NCBI RefSeq assembly: GCF_000741175.1
Contig: NZ_JGYS01000005.1
Location: 62,001 to 126,000 of the forward strand
DNA from: Bifidobacterium callitrichos DSM 23973
GTDB lineage: Bacteria > Actinomycetota > Actinomycetes > Actinomycetales > Bifidobacteriaceae
Direction: 5' to 3'
Length of the DNA: 64,000 nt
Positions 35,143-43,224 of this stretch are shown here, piece after piece. Both the position numbers and the translations under genes were made by a program. Position 1 is the stretch's first letter, and each line of letters opens with the position of its first letter. The notes beneath the pieces were generated by a model. It ran no database searches. It had not been told where the DNA came from and saw only the letters and a list, made by a program, of their open reading frames with translations.

Positions 35143-36417
35143 TTAGAGACGCTCGTTGCAGTACTTGACGGTGGCGTCGAGCGCCTCCTTGGCCGTGATC
35201 TTGCCCTGCAGCGCCTGGGCGATCTCCTCGCGCAGCATCGTGGTGCAGGCGGAGGTGAACTGCGGCGGGCCCCAGATCTCGCCCTTGCGGATCTGGTCGG
35301 CGGACATGCGCATGGCCTCGGCGTCCATCGTGTCCTCGGACGGGTTGAAGAAGTCGTCGTCGATGGTGCCCACGGAGGACGGGAACACGTTCGCCTTCTT
35401 GTCGAAGGCCAGCTGGTTCTTCGAGTTGGTCACGAAGCGGGCGAACTTGATCGCGAGCTCCTGGTTCTTGCTGGTGGCGTTCACGGTGAGCATCTCCATG
35501 AACATGTTCGGCTTGGTGTTGGCGATGAAGTTCGTGATGGCGAGGTTCTCGAACACCTTCGGAGCGTTCTTGCGGATGTCGTCGACACTGTAGGCGTTGC
35601 CGTTCATGAAGGCCTGGGAGCCGCCGTTGAAGCTCTTGGACTCGCCGGAGGTGGAGCTGTTGAGCATGTCGTCGGTGAAGGCGCCCGCGTTGTACATGTC
35701 GATGTAGTGCTGGACGAACTCGACGCCCTTCTCGTTGTTGAACGTGAACTCGGTGCGGTCCTCGTTCATCAGCTGGACGCCGTACATGCCGAAGTCCTGG
35801 ATGGACGGGATGCCCGAGGTCAGCGCGTACTTGCCGCCGCAGTTCTTGCCGAAGGTGTCGGCCATGTCGAAGATGTCGTCCTGCTTGGTGGGCGGGTCGG
35901 CCGGGTCGACCTCGACGCCGCATTCGGAGAGCACCGCCTTGTTGTAGAAGGTCGGGCCGGAGTTCAGGTACCACGGGAAGCCGTAGGTGCCCTCGGGCAG
36001 GTCGTTGCCCTTGAACGTGGCGGCGTCCCATGCGGCCGGAAGATAGTCCTTTTCGGCGTCCGGGGCGGCCTGGGAGACGTCGAGCAGGATGCCCGCCTTG
36101 GCCAGCGTGTACGCCGGCTCGGGGCCCATGTCCACGACGTCGGGCAGCTCGCCGGCCGCCGCGTCGGTGGACAGCTTGTCCTCGTAGTTGTCGGCGGGCT
36201 GGTCGACCCACTTGATGGTAACGCCCGGGTTCTCCTTCTCGAACTGGGCGATGAGATCCTCGAAGTAGGAGGTGAACTTGTCGTTCTTCAGGTTCCAGGT
36301 CTGGAACTTCAGTTCGGTCGAGCCGCTGGAGGTGCTCGACCCGCAGGCGCCGAGTCCGGCGAGCATGGCGACGGACGCGACGAGTGCCACGGCCTTCTTG
36401 GTGAAGGTGCCCTTCAT
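35143..36417 (-). CDS. Sugar-binding lipoprotein of ABC transporter (SBP family 1)
   Basis: This 424-residue binding protein begins with a lipoprotein signal (KGTFTKKAVALVASVAMLAG, then LGAC with Cys25 lipidated). The mature sequence shows family 1 traits such as FQTWNLKNDKF, FEKENPGVTIKWVDQP, LPDVVDMGPE and SKNQELAIKFARFVTNSKNQ. It captures oligosaccharides at the membrane for the two permeases downstream. The ribosome site is AAAGGAG. The specificity for N-glycan fragments is inferred from the surrounding mannosidases and GH85. Confidence 0.9.
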   Translation of the reverse strand: MKGTFTKKAVALVASVAMLAGLGACGSSTSSGSTELKFQTWNLKNDKFTSYFEDLIAQFEKENPGVTIKWVDQPADNYEDKLSTDAAAGELPDVVDMGPEPAYTLAKAGILLDVSQAAPDAEKDYLPAAWDAATFKGNDLPEGTYGFPWYLNSGPTFYNKAVLSECGVEVDPADPPTKQDDIFDMADTFGKNCGGKYALTSGIPSIQDFGMYGVQLMNEDRTEFTFNNEKGVEFVQHYIDMYNAGAFTDDMLNSSTSGESKSFNGGSQAFMNGNAYSVDDIRKNAPKVFENLAITNFIANTKPNMFMEMLTVNATSKNQELAIKFARFVTNSKNQLAFDKKANVFPSSVGTIDDDFFNPSEDTMDAEAMRMSADQIRKGEIWGPPQFTSACTTMLREEIAQALQGKITAKEALDATVKYCNERL

Positions 36418-36443
36418 GGTTTTTCTCCTTTGTTTTTTGTGAT

Positions 36444-36459
36444 GTTTCTTCGTCGAAAC
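36444..36459. promoter_or_regulatory. Weak operator-like palindrome before the sugar-binding protein gene
   Basis: GTTTC-TTCGTC-GAAAC is a 5-bp inverted repeat with a central CG, located 27 bases upstream of the start codon. It does not match the CTAAA..TTTAG operators elsewhere in the locus, so a separate regulator or chance is possible. Confidence 0.3.
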
Positions 36460-36470
36460 GTGTGGTGATG

Positions 36471-36500
36471 GGGCGCGGCCTACCGCAGACGGCCGCGCCC
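36471..36500 (-). terminator. Hairpin between GH38 and the binding-protein gene
   Basis: A perfect 10-base-pair GC-rich stem (36471-36480 and 36491-36500) with a ten-base loop. No T-run follows on the minus strand; it probably tunes the ratio of mannosidase to transporter transcripts. Confidence 0.55.
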
Positions 36501-36583
36501 GCTGTTGTGGAGTTCCCGCCGCACGGGCCCCGTATGCGGGGCCGGGATGGACGTGGGACGGGGAGAATGGAAATCGGGGGATG

Positions 36584-39500
36584 TCAGACGCGCGACAGGC
36601 GCAGCGTGGTCAGCTGGAACGGCTTCAAGGCGAGTACGGCGCCTTCGGCCGCCTGCCTGCCGCCGACGAGTCCGGCGGGTTCGTCCGCGTAGGATTCGTC
36701 CTGTTCGAGCGTGTTGGTCTCGCGCACCTGCCATCCGTCGAGCGGGCCGTGCACGTGCAGCGTGGCGTGGGCTCTGGCGCCGGCGGCCTCGTAGAGGCGG
36801 ACGATCACGTCTCCCGAACCGTCGTCGGCGAGCTTGATCCAGTCGATGACCGGGGTGCCCTCTCCGGCCTCGAGCGAGACCGGAGGCTCAAGGGCGGGCA
36901 TGTCCTCGAGCGTCATCGCGTTGATCTCGCCCGCGGCGGCGACCAGCGGCGCGACCTCGGCGCACGGCAGCACGGTCCAGTCGAACTCGTGGCGGCCGAT
37001 GTCGGTGCGCGGATCGGGCGCGGTCGGCGCGGCCACGAGGGACAGGCGGACCATGGTGCCGGCGATGGCGCCGTCGTCGTCACGCAGCGAGCTCACGTCG
37101 GAGCCGTAGGTCGAGCCGTTGGCCACGCCGATGCCGTAGGAGGAGTCGTGGATGCGCACGAAGCGGTGCGAGCAGCTTTCGAACATCGCCTCCTCGCCCT
37201 CGGTGTTCTTGACCACCGGACGCTCGATGAGACCGTACTGGCATTCGTACTGGGCGCGGGTAGCGCTCAGGGCCATCGGCACGTCGACCTTGAGCAGCTT
37301 CTCGGGGACCTTCCAGTCGACGTCCGCGTGGAAGTCGATCTGGCGCCTGCCGGGACGCAGCGTGATGACGGTGTCGATCACGTCGTCACGGTAGCGGTTG
37401 GTCGTGCGGATGAGCGCCGATCCGTCGGCGGCGGTCTCGACCGAGGCGATCACGCCGTCCTCCAGAGGCGTGGCGCACAGGAAGGCGTCGCGCTCGACAT
37501 CCCACGCGTCGAAGACGCCGGGCTCGTCCTTGAGGATCTCGTAGCGGCCGAGCGCCGCGTCCTTGGCGACCATCTCGCGGCCGGCGACGAGGTCGGTCAT
37601 CGAGTCGATGGTGCCGTTGGCCGCGATGTGGGCGCGGATCAGACCGTTGGAGACGGTGACCGAGCCGTCGTCGCCCCGTTCGATCGAAACGGGCTCGCCC
37701 GTGGACTCAAGGGAGACGGGCGTCCACGAGGCGACGTCGGAAAGCTGGCTGATGCGGGCCCTGGCGATGCGCTCGGCGTCCGGGTTGGCCTCGCGCAGGG
37801 CGGCGACTGCCTCCTGCGCGATCTCGTGCAGACGCTTCAGGTCGCGTTCGTAGTCCTCGCGGGCCACGCGATGCGCCCATTCGATGGCGGATCCGGGCAG
37901 GATGTCGTGGAACTGGTTGAGCAGCAGCGTCTTCCAGATGCGGTCGATCTCGGCCTGCGGGAAGACGTAGTCCGCCGATTCGAGCGAGGCGAGCGCGCCC
38001 AGGTACTCGACGGCGCGCAGCGCGGATTCGGTCTTGCGGCAACCGCGCTTCATCTCCTGCTGGGAGGTGAGGGTCTTGCGGTGCAGCTCGAAGTAGAACT
38101 CGCCCTTCCAACGTGGCATCTCGGCGCCGGCCTCGGCCCTCATCTCGGATTCGGCCTTGGCGAAGAAGTCGTCCGGAGTGCCGTATTCGACCTTCGGCAT
38201 GCCCTCGAAGCTTTCGAAGCGATGCTCGCGCATCGTCATCTCGCGGATCGGGCCGCCGCCGCCATCGCCGAAGCCGAACAGCAGGATGCCGCGGTCGGAG
38301 AGGTCCTTGTCCTTGTAGTTGCGCTGCACGTACGCCATGTCGTGCGCGGACATGTCGGAGTCGTACTTGTCTGCGGGCGGGAAGTGGGTGAAGATCTGCG
38401 AGCCGTCGACGCCCTCCCACATGAAGGAGTGGTGCGGCAGACGGGTGGTGTCGTTCCAGCACAGCTTCTGGGTGAGGAACCACGAGTAGCCGGAGCGTTT
38501 GGCGATCTGCGGCCATGCGCCGGTGTAGCCGAAGCTGTCGGGCAGCCAGATGCCGTTCGGAACGACGCCGAGCTTCTCCTTGAAGTAGCGCTTGCCGTAG
38601 CTGATCTGGCGGATGAGGGACTCGCCGCACGGCATGGTGCCGTCGGATTCGACCCACATGCCGCCGACCGGGATGAAGCGGCCTTCGGCGATGCGCTCCT
38701 TGACGCGCTCGAACAGATCGGGGTGACGCTCCTCGAGCCACGCGAAGTGCTGGGCGGCGCTCATCACGTACGTGAAGTTCGGGTCCAGATCCATGAGGGC
38801 GAGCACGTTGGAGACGGTGCGGCCGACCTTGCGCTGGGTCTCCCTGACCGGCCACAGCCATGCGGAGTCGATGTGCGAGTGGCCCATCGCGGTCAGGGTC
38901 ATCGCGGAGGCGTTGGCCGGGCTGGCCATGACCTTGTCAAGGGCCTTGCGGGCCGGGGCGAGCGTGGCGTAGTCCCTCTCGTCCCACAGGTTGATGGAGC
39001 GCTGCATGGCCTTGGCGAGCTTCCAGTAGCGAGGATCGGCGTCGTTCATGTTCTCGAGCGATCCGGTGATCACGTCGAGATCGGCCCAGTAGTCGAACAT
39101 GTCCTGATCAAGGGCGGCGATGTCGATGGAGCCGAACTCGTAGCGCTCGTCGGCCTTGCCGGTGGGCCTGGTGCCGAGTTCGGTGACGGTGAACGACGGG
39201 ACGTTCGGATTGTAGGCGCCTTCGACGTAGATGACGAAGGAGCCGTCGGGGTTGACGACACGGTCGCGCGTGCCGTCGGCCTTGATCAGCGGCATCCAGT
39301 GGTTGCGCGGGTGCAGGGCCTTGATGACGGTGCCGTCGGCGCGGTAGGCCAGCGCCTCGATGTGGCCGCCGACCGGCCACTCCAGCCAGCCCAGGTTGAA
39401 GACCAGTTCGATGGCGCGGCCTTCGGGCAGATCGGCGGGCAGCTGGCCCTCGACGCGCATCCAGGTCGTGCCCCAGGAGGTGCCCCACGGCTCGCCGGAG

Positions 39501-39688
39501 GCGAGCGGCTGGAACTCGACCTGTCCGGACACGGCGCGGGCGATGAACGAGGCCGAGGCCTCCGGCTCGCCCGGGTTCTTCACCGCACCTACGGCGCAGG
39601 TGCCGAGCGTCTGGTGGATGTGCGGCCAGACACGCTCGCGCATCACACGCTTGCAGCGGTCGATCTCGCGATTGACTTTCAGCAGCAT
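36584..39688 (-). CDS. GH38 alpha-mannosidase (first of three by position)
   Basis: This 1034-residue intracellular enzyme is of full GH38 length. An N-terminal domain (about 1-260) precedes the catalytic barrel. GHSHIDSAWLWPVRETQRK near residue 270 supplies the zinc-binding His and Asp; LPDSFGYTGAWPQIA near residue 383 holds the nucleophile Asp; FGFGDGGGGPIREM and MKRGCRKTE follow. The C-terminal beta domains begin near 720. It trims alpha-1,2/1,3/1,6-mannose from imported N-glycans; the exact linkage cannot be read. Its own promoter and two LacI-type operators precede it, and a terminator isolates it from the upstream GH38. AGAGGAGAATC gives the ribosome site. Confidence 0.92.
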   Translation of the reverse strand: MLLKVNREIDRCKRVMRERVWPHIHQTLGTCAVGAVKNPGEPEASASFIARAVSGQVEFQPLASGEPWGTSWGTTWMRVEGQLPADLPEGRAIELVFNLGWLEWPVGGHIEALAYRADGTVIKALHPRNHWMPLIKADGTRDRVVNPDGSFVIYVEGAYNPNVPSFTVTELGTRPTGKADERYEFGSIDIAALDQDMFDYWADLDVITGSLENMNDADPRYWKLAKAMQRSINLWDERDYATLAPARKALDKVMASPANASAMTLTAMGHSHIDSAWLWPVRETQRKVGRTVSNVLALMDLDPNFTYVMSAAQHFAWLEERHPDLFERVKERIAEGRFIPVGGMWVESDGTMPCGESLIRQISYGKRYFKEKLGVVPNGIWLPDSFGYTGAWPQIAKRSGYSWFLTQKLCWNDTTRLPHHSFMWEGVDGSQIFTHFPPADKYDSDMSAHDMAYVQRNYKDKDLSDRGILLFGFGDGGGGPIREMTMREHRFESFEGMPKVEYGTPDDFFAKAESEMRAEAGAEMPRWKGEFYFELHRKTLTSQQEMKRGCRKTESALRAVEYLGALASLESADYVFPQAEIDRIWKTLLLNQFHDILPGSAIEWAHRVAREDYERDLKRLHEIAQEAVAALREANPDAERIARARISQLSDVASWTPVSLESTGEPVSIERGDDGSVTVSNGLIRAHIAANGTIDSMTDLVAGREMVAKDAALGRYEILKDEPGVFDAWDVERDAFLCATPLEDGVIASVETAADGSALIRTTNRYRDDVIDTVITLRPGRRQIDFHADVDWKVPEKLLKVDVPMALSATRAQYECQYGLIERPVVKNTEGEEAMFESCSHRFVRIHDSSYGIGVANGSTYGSDVSSLRDDDGAIAGTMVRLSLVAAPTAPDPRTDIGRHEFDWTVLPCAEVAPLVAAAGEINAMTLEDMPALEPPVSLEAGEGTPVIDWIKLADDGSGDVIVRLYEAAGARAHATLHVHGPLDGWQVRETNTLEQDESYADEPAGLVGGRQAAEGAVLALKPFQLTTLRLSRV

Positions 39689-39726
39689 GATTCTCCTCTT
39701 GATGTTTGTAGTGCTCTTCGCTGAGA

Positions 39727-39740
39727 CTAAAGCGATTTAG
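39727..39740. promoter_or_regulatory. LacI-type operator O2 upstream of the first GH38
   Basis: CTAAAGCGATTTAG, a near-perfect palindrome with central CG, lies 38 bases before the start codon and downstream of the predicted transcription start. The same 14-mer recurs 41 bases away at 39768. Confidence 0.8.
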
Positions 39741-39767
39741 TTGACCGTCATGGTCAGTCGCCGGTTA

Positions 39768-39781
39768 CTAAAGCGATTTAG
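39768..39781. promoter_or_regulatory. LacI-type operator O1 at the GH38 transcription start
   Basis: This is a second identical CTAAAGCGATTTAG. It sits just downstream of the predicted -10 (39786-39791), so it would cover the transcription start. Two sites 41 bases (about four helical turns) apart could bind a repressor tetramer or looped dimers. Confidence 0.8.
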
Positions 39782-39785
39782 TTAG

Positions 39786-39814
39786 AGGATAGCATCTCCC
39801 TCAGCGAAACGCAA
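39786..39814 (-). promoter_or_regulatory. Promoter of the first GH38 and downstream transporter operon
   Basis: On the minus strand TTGCGT (39814-39809) and TATCCT (39791-39786) are separated by exactly 17 bases. The predicted start, near 39779, falls in operator O1. Confidence 0.6.
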
Positions 39815-39888
39815 CACGGCGCGGCACACATTCTTTCCTCGGCGTGTCGCACGACCATGGCCGGGGCACTGGGGCTCAAGAAAACCCA

Positions 39889-39939
39889 CGAGAAAACAAA
39901 GGGGCTCCTCCTGCCCGAACAATCAGGGAGAAGGAGCCC
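39889..39939 (-). terminator. Rho-independent terminator after the second GH38
   Basis: GGGCTCCT/AGGAGCCC arms (39902-39909 and 39932-39939), with further internal pairing, are followed on the minus strand by TTTGTTTTCTC. It separates the upstream pair of GH38 genes from the next promoter. Confidence 0.8.
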
Positions 39940-39976
39940 TCATATCCTTTGGGAGGCTAGCTCACAGACGCGTCCA

Positions 39977-42900
39977 TCACCTGTGGATGCGCAGCGTGGC
40001 AAGCTGGAACGGCGCGAGCGTGATGGCCGCGCCCTCCGCCGCGGCCGACTCGTCGCCCGAGGCCAGTGCGCACGGCAGTTCGGCGGGCAGGCCGCTCTCC
40101 TCCATGAGGTTCACCTCACGCACGGTGGCACCGGCGAACGCGTCATCGAGATGCAGCGTGGCCCGCGCCCTGCCGCCCGCGGCCTCATAGAGGCGCACGA
40201 TGAGATCGTCCGAACCGTCGTCGGCCAGCTTGACCCAGTCAAGCACTGGCGTACCCTCGACGTTTGCGAGCGCGGCGAGCGGCCTGACGGCGGGCAGCTC
40301 CCCCACCGTCGGGCTGTTGAGTCTGGATGCCTCGGCGAGCACTGTGGTCATGTCCGCATCGGCCACGATGGACCAAGAGAAGGTGTGCCGCCCCTGATCG
40401 GTGCGCGGATCCGGGTAGAGCGGCGCGGAGAGCAGCGACAGGCGCACCATCGTGCCGCGGCCGAGACCGCCGGCCTCGGATCCGTGGATGGGGCTCACGT
40501 CGGAGCCGTAGGTGGAGGCGTTCACGACCGCCGCAGCATAGCCGCTGTCGGCGATGCGCACGAAGCGGTGCGTGCAGCTTTCGAACTTGGCGTCGTCCGA
40601 GCGGGTGTTCTTGTTGATCGGACGCTCGACGATGCCGTACTGGCATTCGTACTGGGCGTTGACGGCCTGCACGGCGACCGGGACGTCGACCTTGAGGAAC
40701 TTCTCGGCCGCACGCCAGTCCACATCGGCCTCGAAGTCGAGGGTTCCGGCGCCCGGGCGCAGGACGATCCGCGTGACGATGTCGACGCCTTCGGCCGTGG
40801 TGACGACCTCGACGATCGCGCTGCCGTCAGCCTCGACGTGCACGTCGCGGACGGCGGAATCATCCAGCGAGGTGGCGGCGAGGAAGGCGTCGCGCTGGAT
40901 GTCCCAGGCGTCCCAGTGGAACGGTTCGTCCTTGAGCAGCTCGTAGCGGCCGAGTCTGGTGCCGGCGGGCACGAGTTCGCGGCCGGCCGCCCTGTCGAGC
41001 ATCGAGGAGACGGTGCCGTCGGCCTGAACGGTCACGACGAGTCTGCCGTTGTCGAGCGTGATCGTCTCTCCGTTTTCGTCGCGTGCGACGCGTACGGCGC
41101 CGTCGCGGTTCTCGGGGCTGACGGCGGCGACATCGCGCGCACAGCGGACCGTCCACGCCTCGCAGGCCTTGCGGGAGTACGGGGTGATGACCGCGTCGGA
41201 CACGGTGGCGTCATCCGGCTCGACGGCCCTGATGGCGGCGGCGGCTTCGGCGACGATGTCGCGCAGCAGCGCGATGTCGCGCGCGTACTCCTCGCGGGCC
41301 TGACGATGCACCCACGCGATCGCCGAGCCGGGCAGGATGTCGTGGAACTGGTTGAGCAGCAGCGTCTTCCAGATGCGGTCCATTTGCTCGCGCGGGTAGA
41401 CGTAGTCGGGGTTCTTGACCCGTGCCGCGGCGCACAGGTATTCGGCCACGCGCAGCATGGCCTCCTCCTTGCGGCAGCCTCGCTTCATGTCCTGCTGGGC
41501 GGTCAGCGTGCCGCGGTGCAGCTCCAGATACAGCTCGCCCCTGAAGACCGGGGTCTCGCCGCGCGCATTGTCGACGATGTCCCGACGCACGCGGTCGAAC
41601 AGCTCGTCGGGCGTGCCGAAGTCGATCTTCGGGGCGCCGGCGAGGTCACGATCGCGGCGGATGCGCGCGGTCATCTCGCGGGTGGGGCCGCCGCCGCCAT
41701 CGCCGAAGCCGTACAGCAGGATCGCGTTGCGCGACAGGTCCTTGTCGAGGAAGTTCCGCTGCGAGTATGCGAGCTCGTGCATGCTCATGGACGAGCAGTA
41801 CGTGTCGGACGGCGGGAAGTGCGTGAGGATGCGCGTGCCGTCGACGCCCTCCCACATGAACGAGTGGTGCGGGAACTTCGTGGTGTCGTTCCACGAGATC
41901 TTCTGTGTGAGGAACCAGTCGAATCCGGCGCGGCGGGCGATCTGCGGCCATGAACCGGTGTAGCCGAAGCTGTCCGGCAGCCATACGCCGCGGGGTTCGA
42001 CGCCGAGATGCTCCTTGAAGTAGCGGCGGCCGAACGTGATCTGGCGGATCAGGGATTCGCCGGCGGGGATCATGTTGTCGGATTCGACCCACATGCCGCC
42101 CACGGGGATGAACCGCCCTTCCTCGATGCGCCGCTTCATGCGCGCGAACAGATCGGGGTGCTCGGCCTCGAGCCACTCGTACTGCTGGGCGGAGCTCATC
42201 GCGTACGTGAAGTCCGGATCCTCGTCCATCAGCGCGAGCACGTTGGAGACGGTGCGCGCCACCTTGCGGCGGGTCTCACGCACGGGCCACAGCCATGCGG
42301 AGTCGATGTGCGCGTGGCCGATGGCGATGTGATTGATGGCGCTGGAGGCCGCGGGTTCGGCGAGCACGCCGGCCAGTTCGCCGCGCGCCGTGGCGAGCGT
42401 CGCGTCGATGTCACGCTCATCGTAGGCGTTGAGGGAGCGCTGCAGCGCCTTGGCGAGCTGCCAGTAGCGCGGATCGTCCTCATTGAGTTCGCGCATCAGC
42501 GACGAGACGGTCTCCAGATCCATCGAATAGGCGAACACGTCCTCGTTGAACACGGTGACGTCCATGCGCGTAAGGGTGTAGGGGAAGTCGCGCCTGCCGG
42601 TCGTCCCCTCCCCCAGCTCGGTGGGCGAGAACGGCGTCGGGCCCTCGACGAACGGGTTGGCGGCGGCTTCGATGTACACGGTGAAGTTCCCCTCATCGTC
42701 GAGGTCGACGTTGGGGGTGCCGTCGGCGGCGACGAGCGGGATCCAGTGGTTGCGCGGGTTCGCCGACTTGACGGCGGTGCCGTCGGCGCGGTAGACGAGG
42801 CCCTCGGACTGGAATCCGGGGCCGCGGTGGCCGAGCCAGCCCAGATCCACCTCGAGTTCGACCTTGCGCCCCCGCGTCGCATCGCGGTCGATGCGCCCCG

Positions 42901-43138
42901 TCACCTCGAACCAGGTGGTACCCCAGGTCTCGCCCCACTGACCGGGTACGGCGAACGGCGTGAACCCGATCTCGCCGGCGCGCACCTTGGCGAGGAACTC
43001 GTCGGAGGGCACGGGCTCACCGGGGTTGTCGAACGAGCGGATGGCGCATGACGACAGCGTCGTGTGAATATGCGGCTCGACGCGCTGCCATAGCACGCGG
43101 TCGCAGCGGTCCAGCTGCTGCTTGGGCAAGAGGAACAT
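39977..43138 (-). CDS. GH38 alpha-mannosidase (second of three)
   Basis: This 1053-residue GH38 enzyme has IGHAHIDSAWLWPVRETRRK near residue 276, LPDSFGYTGSWPQIARRAG near 391 with the nucleophile Asp, FGDGGGGPTREM, and MKRGCRKEEAMLR. It has no signal peptide. It is clearly paralogous to its two neighbours but has diverged throughout the N-terminal and C-terminal domains, suggesting different linkage preferences within the high-mannose glycan. It follows the third GH38 by 86 bases and probably shares its promoter. The ribosome site AAGGAG is 12 bases from the ATG, rather far. Confidence 0.92.
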   Translation of the reverse strand: MFLLPKQQLDRCDRVLWQRVEPHIHTTLSSCAIRSFDNPGEPVPSDEFLAKVRAGEIGFTPFAVPGQWGETWGTTWFEVTGRIDRDATRGRKVELEVDLGWLGHRGPGFQSEGLVYRADGTAVKSANPRNHWIPLVAADGTPNVDLDDEGNFTVYIEAAANPFVEGPTPFSPTELGEGTTGRRDFPYTLTRMDVTVFNEDVFAYSMDLETVSSLMRELNEDDPRYWQLAKALQRSLNAYDERDIDATLATARGELAGVLAEPAASSAINHIAIGHAHIDSAWLWPVRETRRKVARTVSNVLALMDEDPDFTYAMSSAQQYEWLEAEHPDLFARMKRRIEEGRFIPVGGMWVESDNMIPAGESLIRQITFGRRYFKEHLGVEPRGVWLPDSFGYTGSWPQIARRAGFDWFLTQKISWNDTTKFPHHSFMWEGVDGTRILTHFPPSDTYCSSMSMHELAYSQRNFLDKDLSRNAILLYGFGDGGGGPTREMTARIRRDRDLAGAPKIDFGTPDELFDRVRRDIVDNARGETPVFRGELYLELHRGTLTAQQDMKRGCRKEEAMLRVAEYLCAAARVKNPDYVYPREQMDRIWKTLLLNQFHDILPGSAIAWVHRQAREEYARDIALLRDIVAEAAAAIRAVEPDDATVSDAVITPYSRKACEAWTVRCARDVAAVSPENRDGAVRVARDENGETITLDNGRLVVTVQADGTVSSMLDRAAGRELVPAGTRLGRYELLKDEPFHWDAWDIQRDAFLAATSLDDSAVRDVHVEADGSAIVEVVTTAEGVDIVTRIVLRPGAGTLDFEADVDWRAAEKFLKVDVPVAVQAVNAQYECQYGIVERPINKNTRSDDAKFESCTHRFVRIADSGYAAAVVNASTYGSDVSPIHGSEAGGLGRGTMVRLSLLSAPLYPDPRTDQGRHTFSWSIVADADMTTVLAEASRLNSPTVGELPAVRPLAALANVEGTPVLDWVKLADDGSDDLIVRLYEAAGGRARATLHLDDAFAGATVREVNLMEESGLPAELPCALASGDESAAAEGAAITLAPFQLATLRIHR

Positions 43139-43224
43139 GATGTGTTTCGACTCCTTTGTGGTGTGGTTGGTGTGGTTGGTGATGTTGATGGGGGGTGTTG
43201 ATGATGTCGGATGTCGGTCGCGAC

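Noticed and set aside
36581..39724. Plus-strand frame spanning the first GH38 gene
   Set aside because: A mirror of the GH38 coding frame with no motifs; the minus-strand product has full GH38 signatures.
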